In this document: positions 1-7,512 of the stretch, piece by piece
Position numbering within the stretch: position 1 is the stretch's first letter
Layout of the letters: every line of letters begins with the position of its first letter
Source of the DNA: FEN-1279 sp964501535
GTDB lineage: Bacteria > Bacteroidota > Ignavibacteria > Tepidaquicellales > Tepidaquicellaceae
Direction of reading: 5' to 3'
Length of the DNA: 64,000 nucleotides
Assembly: GCA_964501535.1 (NCBI GenBank)
Contig: CAZCSV010000002.1
Location: 434,001-498,000 of the forward strand
Translations under genes and position numbers: made by a program
The notes under the pieces: generated by a model
Seen by the model: the letters and a program-made list of their open reading frames with translations, nothing else
What the model was told of the DNA's origin: nothing
Database searches by the model: none

Positions 1-176
1 ATTTGCTTGGAAAAGAAGTATTTACATTGGTAAATGAAAAATTAAAAGCAGGCGAATATGAAGTTCAGTTTCCCAGTAGCCAATTATCCGATATGCAATT
101 AACAAGCGGGATATATCTTTATAGAATATCAGCAGGTAAATTCACTGACGTAAAAAAAATGATATTTGTAAAATAA
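1..176 (+). CDS. C-terminal end of a type IX-secreted protein (partial)
   Basis: Only the last 57 codons lie in the window; the reading frame begins at base 3 and ends at TAA 174-176. The visible residues are the second half of a type A sorting domain of the type IX secretion system: an LLGKEV turn, an AGEYEV strand, an SGIYLYRI strand and the closing KKMIFVK. In this family the domain directs a signal-peptide-bearing protein through the outer membrane and is then usually cleaved. What the passenger domain does cannot be known from here. The next gene starts 11 bases downstream and has the same type of C-terminus, so the two may be co-transcribed surface proteins. Confidence 0.85.
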   Translation, partial: LLGKEVFTLVNEKLKAGEYEVQFPSSQLSDMQLTSGIYLYRISAGKFTDVKKMIFVK

Positions 177-187
177 ATAAAAAAATT

Positions 188-1462
188 ATGAAAAATTTCT
201 TTTTATATTTAGTTTCTATTATTCTTTTTTGTAATTCTTTAAATTCACAATGGGTTTCACAAACCGGCGGAGTAAATGTTATGCTGGAATCTGTTTATTT
301 TATAAATGAAAACATCGGTTGGATTGCAGGTGACGGAGGAGCAATTTTAAAAACAACAAATAGCGGAGAAAATTGGTTTTTGCAGGTAAGCGGGGTTTCG
401 ACAATTCTGGAATATGTATATTTCTTAAATGAAAATTCTGGTTGGGTTGTAGGAAATTTTGGAGTGTTACTTAATACAACAAACGGTGGTGCAAATTGGA
501 ATTTAATTAACTTGGGATTAAGCGATTATTTTCTCTCAATATTTTTTGTAAATCAAAATATAGGTTGGATTTCAGGAAACAATGGTGTAATTTTAAAAAC
601 TACAAACAGCGGATTAAATTGGTTTATTCAAAACAATGGCACTACTGATTTTTATAATACAATATTTTTTATTAACGAAAACACAGGTTGGGTCGGAGGA
701 TATTATGAAACTTCAGATGGGTACGTCAGTAAAATGCTTAAAACAACAAATAGTGGATTAAATTGGAATACCATTTCTTCGGGTACTCCTGACATTTTTA
801 GCTGTATTTTATTCAAAAATCCCGATACAGGTTGGGTTGTAGGAAGTTATTATTCGGGCGGATTTACTGGAAATATATTAAAGTCTACTAATGGCGGAAT
901 AAATTGGACGAGAAAAGTATTAGGAACAGCAAGTGGTTTTGGCTCAGTATTTTTTGTGAACAATAATACCGGCTGGGCTGTCGGAGGTAGTGGTAAGATA
1001 TTAAAAACTTATAACGGAGGAGAAAATTGGGTTGCACAAACCTCGGGTACATCGAGTTATCTTCTTTCAACTTATTTTGTAAACGATTTTACAGGTTGGG
1101 CAGTTGGATTGAATGGTACAATACTAAAGACATCGAATGCAGGCTCGACTTTTGTAAAAGAAATCAGAAAAAATCCGCCTAATAGTTTTAAATTATTCCA
1201 AAACTATCCGAATCCGTTTAATCCATATACGATTATAAGATTTCAGATTAAAGATTTTAAATTTGTAACGCTAAAGGTATATGACGTTTTGGGAAAAGAA
1301 GTTGTAACTTTAGTTAATGAAAAGTTGAAAGCTGGTACATACGAAATCATATTTGATACTCGCTGGCAAAGAGATGGAATTATTCTTCCATCCGGAATTT
1401 ATTTCTATAAAATAACTGCCGGGGATTTCTTTGAAACGAAAAGAATGATGCTTTTAAAATAA
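188..1462 (+). CDS. Secreted YCF48/BNR-repeat beta-propeller protein with type IX sorting domain
   Basis: The 424-residue protein starts with a signal peptide (Lys, then a hydrophobic stretch to about residue 20). It continues as about seven repeats of roughly 45 residues, each with a GWxVGxxGxILKTTNxGxNW core, to about residue 325. That core is the YCF48-like/BNR repeat, which folds as a beta-propeller. The last 85 residues are a type A sorting domain (FQNYPNPFNP, YDVLGKEV, SGIYFYKI, final KRMMLLK), so the protein should be exported by the type IX system to the cell surface or medium. YCF48 itself assists photosystem II assembly, but in non-phototrophic FCB bacteria such propellers are surface proteins of unknown ligand. 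No catalytic motif is visible. Confidence 0.88.
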   Translation: MKNFFLYLVSIILFCNSLNSQWVSQTGGVNVMLESVYFINENIGWIAGDGGAILKTTNSGENWFLQVSGVSTILEYVYFLNENSGWVVGNFGVLLNTTNGGANWNLINLGLSDYFLSIFFVNQNIGWISGNNGVILKTTNSGLNWFIQNNGTTDFYNTIFFINENTGWVGGYYETSDGYVSKMLKTTNSGLNWNTISSGTPDIFSCILFKNPDTGWVVGSYYSGGFTGNILKSTNGGINWTRKVLGTASGFGSVFFVNNNTGWAVGGSGKILKTYNGGENWVAQTSGTSSYLLSTYFVNDFTGWAVGLNGTILKTSNAGSTFVKEIRKNPPNSFKLFQNYPNPFNPYTIIRFQIKDFKFVTLKVYDVLGKEVVTLVNEKLKAGTYEIIFDTRWQRDGIILPSGIYFYKITAGDFFETKRMMLLK

Positions 1463-1547
1463 GGCTTTTCTCCGTTAACTTAAATTATCATAAAAAAACC
1501 CTTTTGTTTTTATTCTTAATGGTTTTGTATTATTGATTCTAGATATC

Positions 1548-2576
1548 TTACAGTTTTAGTTCCGCCTTTATTTCTTTCAATATATCTTTAAGTTGTGGAA
1601 TATCTTTAAACCATTCTTTGCCGGTGATTTCGTTTGTACAGGCGGAATAAACCTGCGATATCAGCGTTTTGAGTTTGAAAGTCAAGGGCTTTGGCTTTAA
1701 TTCGCAGATTTCTTTCCAATTCTGCCTGTCTCTTTTCTTTGCTTTCTCTACAGCATCATTCCAGGGTGTATTGCGATAATATATTCTTGCAATTTCTTTA
1801 CTGACGGGCAATCCGTCGTGTGTAAATCGGCATTCGTCCAGTGTCCCTAAGACGTCAACGACCATAAGTCTTCTGTTTAAGTCAAAACCCACTTCAATTT
1901 TCCCGTCTTCGTTTACCAGCCCGATTCGTGAAAACTCATTTGTTATCAGATTATTAACCGTACCTGTTAGTTTCCTTAAATCAGCCAGCTCATCATCGCT
2001 AAGACCTGAAATTTCCTGAGCTTCTTTCCATCTCATATATCTGTCAGTTATTTCCAGTTTCGTGGAGACATCGTAAATCGGCTTGTCGAGCTTCTGATTC
2101 GGCTCCGGCATTTTATCAAGCCCGATATCGTTCGGGGTGATTTCGCCGTTTTTTAGTCTTTTAAAAACACTGCTCCCCGGCGGCAGAAAGTTTCTGTATA
2201 TTACTTCCAGCGGAATCAGAAAACCGCCCTCTTTAATCTTGTAATCCGAATAATCGTATTTGTCTCCCGAAAGTTTCGGTTTTATTACACGCAGCAGTTT
2301 CATCTGCATAATGTTCGTGGGGCTTTTCAGACTCGACAGCCTTTTTACATCGTCATTTTCAACAAGCCCGAGATAATGAGTCGGGATATTAATAGATTCG
2401 AGCTTCTCAAAAAAATATGCACCGAGTATGGATATTGCGGAACCTTTATTCGGAATCAGGTCGGGCATTTCGCCCCAGTCAAAAACAGAATATCTGTCCG
2501 AGTAAATAAATCTTCCTATCCCGTGCTCTTCTCTTGAAGCTTCCTTCAGTATTTTTAAGTCTTTAACACTACCCAT
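1548..2576 (-). CDS. purC: Phosphoribosylaminoimidazole-succinocarboxamide synthase (SAICAR synthetase)
   Basis: The 342-residue cytoplasmic enzyme catalyses the ATP-dependent joining of aspartate to CAIR in purine synthesis. Family hallmarks seen are the N-terminal GSVKDLKILKE, the SDRYSVFDWGEMPD substrate loop, the PNKGSAI segment and an LTDRYMRW-like stretch (here ITDRYMRW) near residue 190. An in-frame ATG seven codons upstream (base 2597) exists, but I chose 2576 because GGAGG lies six bases before it and the protein then begins with the expected MGSVKDL. The start overlaps the stop of purE by eight bases, so the two are translationally coupled, with purE first. At about 340 residues it is longer than the E. 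coli enzyme (about 237), as in the archaeal and Thermotoga-like branch. Confidence 0.93.
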   Translation of the reverse strand: MGSVKDLKILKEASREEHGIGRFIYSDRYSVFDWGEMPDLIPNKGSAISILGAYFFEKLESINIPTHYLGLVENDDVKRLSSLKSPTNIMQMKLLRVIKPKLSGDKYDYSDYKIKEGGFLIPLEVIYRNFLPPGSSVFKRLKNGEITPNDIGLDKMPEPNQKLDKPIYDVSTKLEITDRYMRWKEAQEISGLSDDELADLRKLTGTVNNLITNEFSRIGLVNEDGKIEVGFDLNRRLMVVDVLGTLDECRFTHDGLPVSKEIARIYYRNTPWNDAVEKAKKRDRQNWKEICELKPKPLTFKLKTLISQVYSACTNEITGKEWFKDIPQLKDILKEIKAELKL

Positions 2577-3042
2577 TCTGAACCTCCGCGTCGTCATTAA
2601 TTAATACATCTTTAATTTTTTTCTGGTATTCCATTACTTTATTTTTGATCTTCTCATCGGTTAAGCCGAATATTTTAGCAGCTGCAAGTGCGGCATTCTC
2701 AGCTTCGGTTACAACCATAGGTGCGATGCCAGAAGGCATTCTGAGACTGGAATAAATATCCGTTCCTCCGAATTTCTCGCTGTACGGCGGACACGCTATC
2801 ACGGGACAATGAGTCTGTCCGTCGGTGAATCCGCTTAATGCATTGCTCCTTCCGGCGACCGTTATGAAAACCACGTTTTCCTTTTCGAATTCTTTTATCA
2901 GTTCATAACATTTCAAAGGCAATTTATGTGCAGAGGCGATTCTCAAGACACTTTCGATTCCGAAGTTTTCAAGCGCCTTTGCAATTTTTTTCGACCATTC
3001 GAGGTCGGCTTTTGAACCCATTATTATTACTGCTTTGTTCAT
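2569..3042 (-). CDS. purE: Phosphoribosylaminoimidazole carboxylase, PurE, class II-like
   Basis: The 157-residue protein has the PurE fold signature (IIMGSKADLEW near the N-terminus, SAHKLP at about 38, AGRSNALSGF at about 64). It makes CAIR, the substrate of the coupled purC product. The region after AGRSN reads HCPVIACPP, then DIYSSLRMPSGI, then KIFGL. This resembles the CO2-using AIR carboxylase domain of animal PAICS (CPVISCPP, DVWSSLRLPSG, QIFGL) more than the class I mutase, which has AGMAAHLPG at this place. Class II enzymes do not need PurK, and no purK is adjacent. Class assignment is by remembered motif comparison; PurE itself is secure. Confidence 0.93.
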   Translation of the reverse strand: MNKAVIIMGSKADLEWSKKIAKALENFGIESVLRIASAHKLPLKCYELIKEFEKENVVFITVAGRSNALSGFTDGQTHCPVIACPPYSEKFGGTDIYSSLRMPSGIAPMVVTEAENAALAAAKIFGLTDEKIKNKVMEYQKKIKDVLINDDAEVQNG

Positions 3043-3231
3043 ATTTAATTTTTTTTATGCAAAAAATTATTGATTGGTTTATGTAAATTTATCTTATAAA
3101 ATTGTAAATTAAAATATAAATATTTGGAAATTTTAAAAACATCATTTACCGATATCTCATCTTTTAATACAAGAAAAATCGAAATTGAAATTCCTAAAAA
3201 CGCAATTCTTGCCTGTTTAATACTTTATACG

Positions 3232-3262
3232 TTTTGGAATTGTAAAAATATTTGTATGTTTG
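3232..3262 (+). promoter_or_regulatory. Bacteroidetes-type promoter for the outer-membrane protein gene
   Basis: TTTTG at 3232-3236 is followed, after an 18-base spacer, by TATGTTTG at 3255-3262. This fits the TTTG / TAnnTTTG pattern of the primary sigma factor in Bacteroidetes. The start codon of the downstream gene is about 60 bases further on. The rest of the 3043-3324 gap is AT-rich with no other clear signal. Confidence 0.5.
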
Positions 3263-3324
3263 CAGAAGAACACGGTAACAGGTTTGGAAAATAAATTTCA
3301 TTTTAAAAATATAAAATAACGCCA

Positions 3325-3804
3325 ATGAAACGACTGATATTATTTTTTTCCCTGTTTTGTATAGTCAATGGCTATTCGCAGCAAATCTCAAAAGCGAATA
3401 ATACAATATATTTGGATTTTGGATTGATTTTTTCCCGAAGTGCAGTTGCGATGGGGTGCGGCTTAAATTACGAAAGGATGCTAAACGATAATTTTAGTAT
3501 TAGAGGCGGAGTGAACATTGGTTTTTTCGGAGCGGGTGTTTCAGGAGATGCTATTTCGGGAACATGCCTGAGCTTTCCCGTAACATTTAACTATATGACC
3601 AAAAATAAAAATAAATTTGAAGCCGGACTTGGAGGCGGTCCATTTTTTAATATTGACCAGGAAAAAAGTTTTTCATTCTTTCCCGCTGGTAAAATTGGCT
3701 ACAGGTACCAGCCTGACGAAGGAGGTCTGATGCTGAAGGCAGGACTGGAAATTCCCGCTAATACATATTTGTCATTCGGAGGAATAGGATATAGTTTTAA
3801 ATAA
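3325..3804 (+). CDS. Small predicted outer-membrane beta-barrel protein
   Basis: I do not recognise a named family. The 159 residues begin with a signal peptide (MKRLILFFSLFCIVNGYSQ), after which the mature chain alternates glycine-rich and aromatic strands (for example FEAGLGGGPFF and AGKIGYRYQ) and ends in YSFK with a near-terminal aromatic. That is the look of an eight-stranded OmpA/OmpX-like or porin-family barrel, though short for one. It is probably monocistronic: it has its own promoter-like motif and is followed by a repeat region and a tRNA on the other strand. No ligand or role can be inferred. Confidence 0.6.
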   Translation: MKRLILFFSLFCIVNGYSQQISKANNTIYLDFGLIFSRSAVAMGCGLNYERMLNDNFSIRGGVNIGFFGAGVSGDAISGTCLSFPVTFNYMTKNKNKFEAGLGGGPFFNIDQEKSFSFFPAGKIGYRYQPDEGGLMLKAGLEIPANTYLSFGGIGYSFK

Positions 3805-3879
3805 AAAAGCCTGCAAAAAAACTTATAAGGAAATAAATAATATTGTGCATTTGAAATTGAAAATTGTACATTGAATGTG

Positions 3880-3936
3880 GTACACTCGGGGTCCCGATGA
3901 ATCGGGAGAACCCCCGACCCGTCACGATAAGTCGGG
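3880..3936 (-). repeat. tRNA-Lys 3'-half remnant carrying palindromic repeats
   Basis: Bases 3880-3890 (GTACACTCGGG) and 3909-3921 (AACCCCCGACCCG) match the 3' end, T-arm and variable loop of the intact tRNA-Lys about 110 bases away. Between them, in place of the T-loop, is an 18-base insert containing the perfect palindrome TCCCGAT-GA-ATCGGGA (3892-3907). A second inverted pair, CCCGAC (3913-3918) with GTCGGG (3931-3936), follows. It reads as a broken tRNA 3' half that has become, or been invaded by, a REP-like palindromic element. It cannot fold as a tRNA. Confidence 0.6.
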
Positions 3937-3952
3937 ACTACTTTTCCACAAT

Positions 3953-3980
3953 AAAAAACCCCGTAAAAAGATTTACAGGG
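3953..3980 (-). terminator. Intrinsic terminator of the tRNA-Lys gene
   Basis: On the minus strand a hairpin made of CCC plus GTAAA, loop TCTT, TTTAC plus GGG (one bulged base) is followed immediately by a run of six T residues. It lies about 12 bases beyond the tRNA 3' end, in the right place and orientation to end tRNA transcription. Confidence 0.65.
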
Positions 3981-3991
3981 TAAAAGAAACG

Positions 3992-4064
<73 letters not shown>

Positions 4065-4275
4065 GGTTCAATTTACTGGAATTAAATTTTATTTTCAATT
4101 CAGAATTGAAGTTTTTGGTGTATTGAGGGAATACTATAAGATTAATGCAGAATTTGTTTGCTTTAACTGCAGGAAATACGGTATTTCAAACAAAATTAAA
4201 AATTATTTTAAAAGAAAATCCTGAATACAATTTTGAATTCACATTCTAACAGAAACTAATGCCTGTTATGAAACC

Positions 4276-5361
4276 TTATTCTATGACCATTACGGCTTCT
4301 TTGTATTCTCGTATTAATGTCTCCATCAATTCTTTCACGGAAATGATTTCCTTAACTTTGTAAGCATTTTCACCGGCAAAAGCAAATCCGTGCTCTAAAT
4401 TTCCCTTGTATGCGTTAGCCAGTGCAAATGCAATACAATATGGAGTTGTCTGGTAATCACAGGTTTTTATGCAATGGTATGGACATTTAAATGGATGCTT
4501 TTTCCCTTCTTCAACTGCTTCGATAAATTTATTTCTTATCGCCCGACCCGGCATACCGACAGGACTTTTAATAATGACAATATCCTCTTCTTTGGAATCT
4601 ATATACGTCTGTTTAAATTCATCGGAAGCATCACATTCAAAAGTTGATACAAATCTCGTTCCCATTTGAACACCGGATGCACCGAGTTGAAAGAATTTAT
4701 AAATATCCTCTCCCGTATATATCCCGCCCGCTGCAATAACAGGTATCAATCGCCCATATTTTTTTTCGAATGGTTTTAGTGCTTCTATTACTTCAGGAAT
4801 TATTTTTTCCAGGATATAATCTATATCATCAATTTGCTCTTCTTTAAATCCTAAATGCCCGCCTGCAAGCGGACCTTCTACAACCACAGCATCGGGCAGA
4901 TAGTTGTATTTCTCTGTCCACGTCTTTGTTATTATTGTGGTTGCTCTTGCCGAAGATACTATCGGGACTAATTTTGTTTTGGCATCTTTTTTCAAAAACT
5001 GCGGAAGATGTAGCGGTAAACCTGCTCCGGAGAATATTATGTCTATCTTTTCCTCGATGCAAGTATTTATCATATCGGCATAATTTGTCAATGCAACCAT
5101 TATATTAACTCCTATGATACCTTTTGTTAACTCTCTTGCTTTTTTAATTTCTCTTTTTAAAGCTCTGATGCTTGCTTCGATAAAATTTGAGCCGTTATCC
5201 GGTTCCTGAAAACCAATGCCGGCCGTAGCAATTACACCTATTCCGCCTTCATTAGCAACTGCTGCAGCAAGATTTGCGAGAGAAATCCTGACTCCCATCC
5301 CTCCCTGTATTATCGGTAGTTTTGCTAATAAATCGCCTATTTTTAATTCTTTTAAATTCAT
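4276..5361 (-). CDS. Nitronate monooxygenase-like flavoprotein (NPD / FabK family)
   Basis: The 361-residue TIM-barrel flavoprotein belongs to the 2-nitropropane dioxygenase/nitronate monooxygenase family, which also includes the enoyl-ACP reductase FabK. Visible signatures are PIIQGGMGVRIS near the N-terminus, GGIGVIATAG, the VVEGPLAGGHLG segment at about 160, VIAAGGIYTGEDI at about 210 and the FMN phosphate loop LGASGVQMGTRF at about 228. A cysteine-rich segment near residue 290 (KCPYHCIKTCDY) is compatible with subgroups of this family in anaerobes. The substrate cannot be told from sequence: alkyl nitronate oxidation or a 2-enoyl reductase role are both possible. The gene stands alone between a tRNA and a divergent helicase. 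Confidence 0.82.
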   Translation of the reverse strand: MNLKELKIGDLLAKLPIIQGGMGVRISLANLAAAVANEGGIGVIATAGIGFQEPDNGSNFIEASIRALKREIKKARELTKGIIGVNIMVALTNYADMINTCIEEKIDIIFSGAGLPLHLPQFLKKDAKTKLVPIVSSARATTIITKTWTEKYNYLPDAVVVEGPLAGGHLGFKEEQIDDIDYILEKIIPEVIEALKPFEKKYGRLIPVIAAGGIYTGEDIYKFFQLGASGVQMGTRFVSTFECDASDEFKQTYIDSKEEDIVIIKSPVGMPGRAIRNKFIEAVEEGKKHPFKCPYHCIKTCDYQTTPYCIAFALANAYKGNLEHGFAFAGENAYKVKEIISVKELMETLIREYKEAVMVIE

Positions 5362-5753
5362 ATAAATTCATCGTTTATTTTATAATGCATTATTCATACA
5401 TAATTTTGTTCTAAAAAATTTTTCGGATTTAATATATACGAGTGAATTTATCTCGTTTAATGGTGATTAAACGAAGCGGAACTGTATCGTAGAAAACGGG
5501 ATATTTAATTATCCAAAAGTATAATAAAAAATTCTTAATTAATATAGCTTCTATTTATAACAAAAATAAGTGTAAAAAGATGCCTCTTTATTGAATTCAC
5601 TTCGTATGAAGACTTGTAATATTAATTATGACAGATTATTTCTCATATATGTTTCGTAAATTATAAGTGTTAGCTTTGCAATATCTGTTGTTAGCTTTTT
5701 TGACAATATCAATTCCAAAGCAAAACAACTTTTTGAATACAATAAAAAATAAA
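5362..5753. other. Divergent intergenic region, AT-rich
   Basis: This 392-base gap separates the divergent flavoprotein and helicase genes. I see no RNA gene or clear hairpin terminator. TAGCTTTG at 5671-5678 fits the Bacteroidetes -7 motif TAnnTTTG and points toward the helicase start at 5754, but no convincing -33 TTTG precedes it. The helicase reading frame stays open upstream to 5667, and I regard that extension as leader sequence. Confidence 0.4.
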
Positions 5754-7160
5754 ATGAAAACAGAATCTTTAAAACTTAGTAAAAATATACTTTCCCTTCT
5801 CGAAAAGAACGGAATTGTCATAGCAACACCAATTCAAAAAAAAATTATACCGGCCGTATTGGCAGGCAGGGATGTACTTGCACAATCTGAAACAGGGTCA
5901 GGTAAAACTATCAGCTTTGCAATTCCAATTATAGAGCAAATTCAATCAAATGATAATTTAGTTTCTCTTATTCTTGTCCCTACACGTGAGCTTTGTACAC
6001 AGGTAACGGAAGAATTTGTAAAATTCTCTCACGGTAAACGCCTCGGTATCACCGCAGTATATGGCGGTGTATCAATAGATAATCAAATTAGAAAAATTAA
6101 AAAGACAAATATTATTGTAGCAACTCCGGGAAGGCTGATTGACCTGATTGACCGTAAAATCGTTCACCTGAATAAAATAAAATTTCTCGTTTTCGATGAA
6201 GCTGATAGGATGCTTGATATGGGATTCATTCACGATATAGAAAAAATCCTGAAACAAATGCCCCATAAATTGCAAACGATGCTTTTCAGTGCAACTGTCT
6301 CAAAAGAAATTACGGTACTCAGTAAAAAATATCTTTTCAATCCTGTTCACGTGATACTGGAATCGTCTGTTGACCCGGGTTTTCTGCATCAGACATATTA
6401 CCAGACAACACCTGATAAAAAATTACCGCTCCTTATTCATCTTTTAAAAAAGGAAAGAGACCTCTCGCTTGTTTTTTGTAACCGCAAACACATAACATCG
6501 AAACTGGCAGATAAGCTGACCAAATTCGGGATACAGGCAAAGTGCCTTCACGGTGATATGTCCCAAAGCCAGCGTGAACGCGTAACCTCTGATTTCCGGA
6601 ATAAAAAATTCAAAATTCTTATAGCAACTGACGTAGCATCGAGGGGTTTGCATATAGAAGATATAAGTCATGTTTATAATTACGAAATTCCAAAAGATGT
6701 TGATTCCTATACGCACCGCATTGGCAGGACTGCAAGAGCAGGTAAAAAAGGAGAGGCTATTTCGCTCGTTACCAACGGGGAAGAACAAAAATTCTTCAAG
6801 CAAATTTTATTTAATTACAGGGGTATTATTCAGCTTAAAACAATCAACGGTGAATTGTTTGCTGATATTGAGAAAAATTTGAAGAGTAATAGTAAAAAAG
6901 AAAAAATTAGATTCGGAGAACATAAATCTGGTAAGAAAGAAATAAATAAATCATTATTCGGGAATAAAAAATGGAAGAAGCACGAATCTGTAAACAGGGG
7001 AACAAAAGATTGGGAAGAATTGATATCTTTAATTAAGAGTGACGAAAAAAATAATCGTTTTTCAAGTAAAGACAGAAATGATTCTTATACGAGAGTTAAG
7101 TCGGATATAAATAGAAAAAATAAAACCCGATTCTTTGGAAAAAGAAAATCAAAATTCTGA
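5754..7160 (+). CDS. DEAD-box ATP-dependent RNA helicase (RhlE-like)
   Basis: The 468-residue protein carries the full set of DEAD-box motifs: Q-motif TPIQKK (about residue 25), Walker A AQSETGSGKT (43-52), Ia PTRELC, GG, Ib TPGRLIDL, II DEAD, III SAT, IV LVFCN, V ATDVASRGLH and VI HRIGRTARAG. It unwinds short RNA duplexes, with likely roles in ribosome assembly or mRNA decay at low temperature. After about residue 370 comes a Lys/Arg/Ser-rich tail ending in FFGKRKSKF, typical of nonspecific RNA-binding tails in RhlE-type proteins. The frame is open 29 codons upstream, but that stretch reads like leader; the ATG at 5754 puts the Q-motif at the usual distance. Confidence 0.93.
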   Translation: MKTESLKLSKNILSLLEKNGIVIATPIQKKIIPAVLAGRDVLAQSETGSGKTISFAIPIIEQIQSNDNLVSLILVPTRELCTQVTEEFVKFSHGKRLGITAVYGGVSIDNQIRKIKKTNIIVATPGRLIDLIDRKIVHLNKIKFLVFDEADRMLDMGFIHDIEKILKQMPHKLQTMLFSATVSKEITVLSKKYLFNPVHVILESSVDPGFLHQTYYQTTPDKKLPLLIHLLKKERDLSLVFCNRKHITSKLADKLTKFGIQAKCLHGDMSQSQRERVTSDFRNKKFKILIATDVASRGLHIEDISHVYNYEIPKDVDSYTHRIGRTARAGKKGEAISLVTNGEEQKFFKQILFNYRGIIQLKTINGELFADIEKNLKSNSKKEKIRFGEHKSGKKEINKSLFGNKKWKKHESVNRGTKDWEELISLIKSDEKNNRFSSKDRNDSYTRVKSDINRKNKTRFFGKRKSKF

Positions 7161-7512
7161 AAATACTTACAACTAAAGGAAGATAATAATCACGGAATAT
7201 GATCTTATAGAATTATCGAATGATTTTTAAAAAAGGGTCGTTATTACTTTTCCACTTCATTGTGAGTCAGCTTCTCTACCAACTGAGCTACGAGTGCGGT
7301 TCAAATTACTAGAATCAAAAATTTTATTCAATTCAGAATTGTGTAAGTCAGGATTTGCTTTCCTGTCATTAATGATATTCTATATGCAATATATGTATAA
7401 TAAAGAGGGGACTTATTCTCATACTATTTTTAATTATATTACGTAATAACGTTAGCTCAATGTGCTTTTACAAAAATCCTGCAATTTTTTAAGTTAAAGA
7501 TGTTTAAAAAAA
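7161..7512. other. Intergenic region holding a tRNA-Lys remnant
   Basis: This 352-base gap between the helicase and the LtaS-like gene contains a decayed copy of the tRNA-Lys 5' half and its upstream flank (listed separately at 7264-7345). The remainder is AT-rich, with no recognisable promoter, terminator or small gene. Confidence 0.6.
7264..7345 (-). pseudogene. Truncated tRNA-Lys copy (5' half plus upstream flank)
   Basis: Bases 7264-7297 (minus strand) repeat the acceptor 5' strand, D-arm and 5' anticodon stem of the tRNA-Lys at 3992-4064 with few changes. One change (GAGC to GAGA) breaks the D-stem, and the copy stops at the anticodon loop, so the 3' half is missing. Similarity continues upstream of the tRNA through GCGGTTCAA and CAATTCAGAATTG (to about 7345), matching 4061-4107. 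TTACTTTTCCAC at 7251-7260 also recalls the sequence at 3938-3949 beyond the intact gene. It is a non-functional duplicate. Confidence 0.75.

Noticed and set aside
1463..1547. Terminator between the convergent YCF48-repeat gene and purC
   Set aside because: Only a weak A/T stem (AAAAAC with GTTTTT) is present; too little G+C to call a terminator.
2577..2597. Upstream ATG start for purC
   Set aside because: A GGAGG site six bases before the ATG at 2576 and the standard MGSVKDL N-terminus favour the later start.
5667..5753. N-terminal extension of the DEAD-box helicase
   Set aside because: The 29 extra codons are AT-rich and unlike the family N-terminus, and a TAnnTTTG promoter-like motif lies inside them; the ATG at 5754 fits better.
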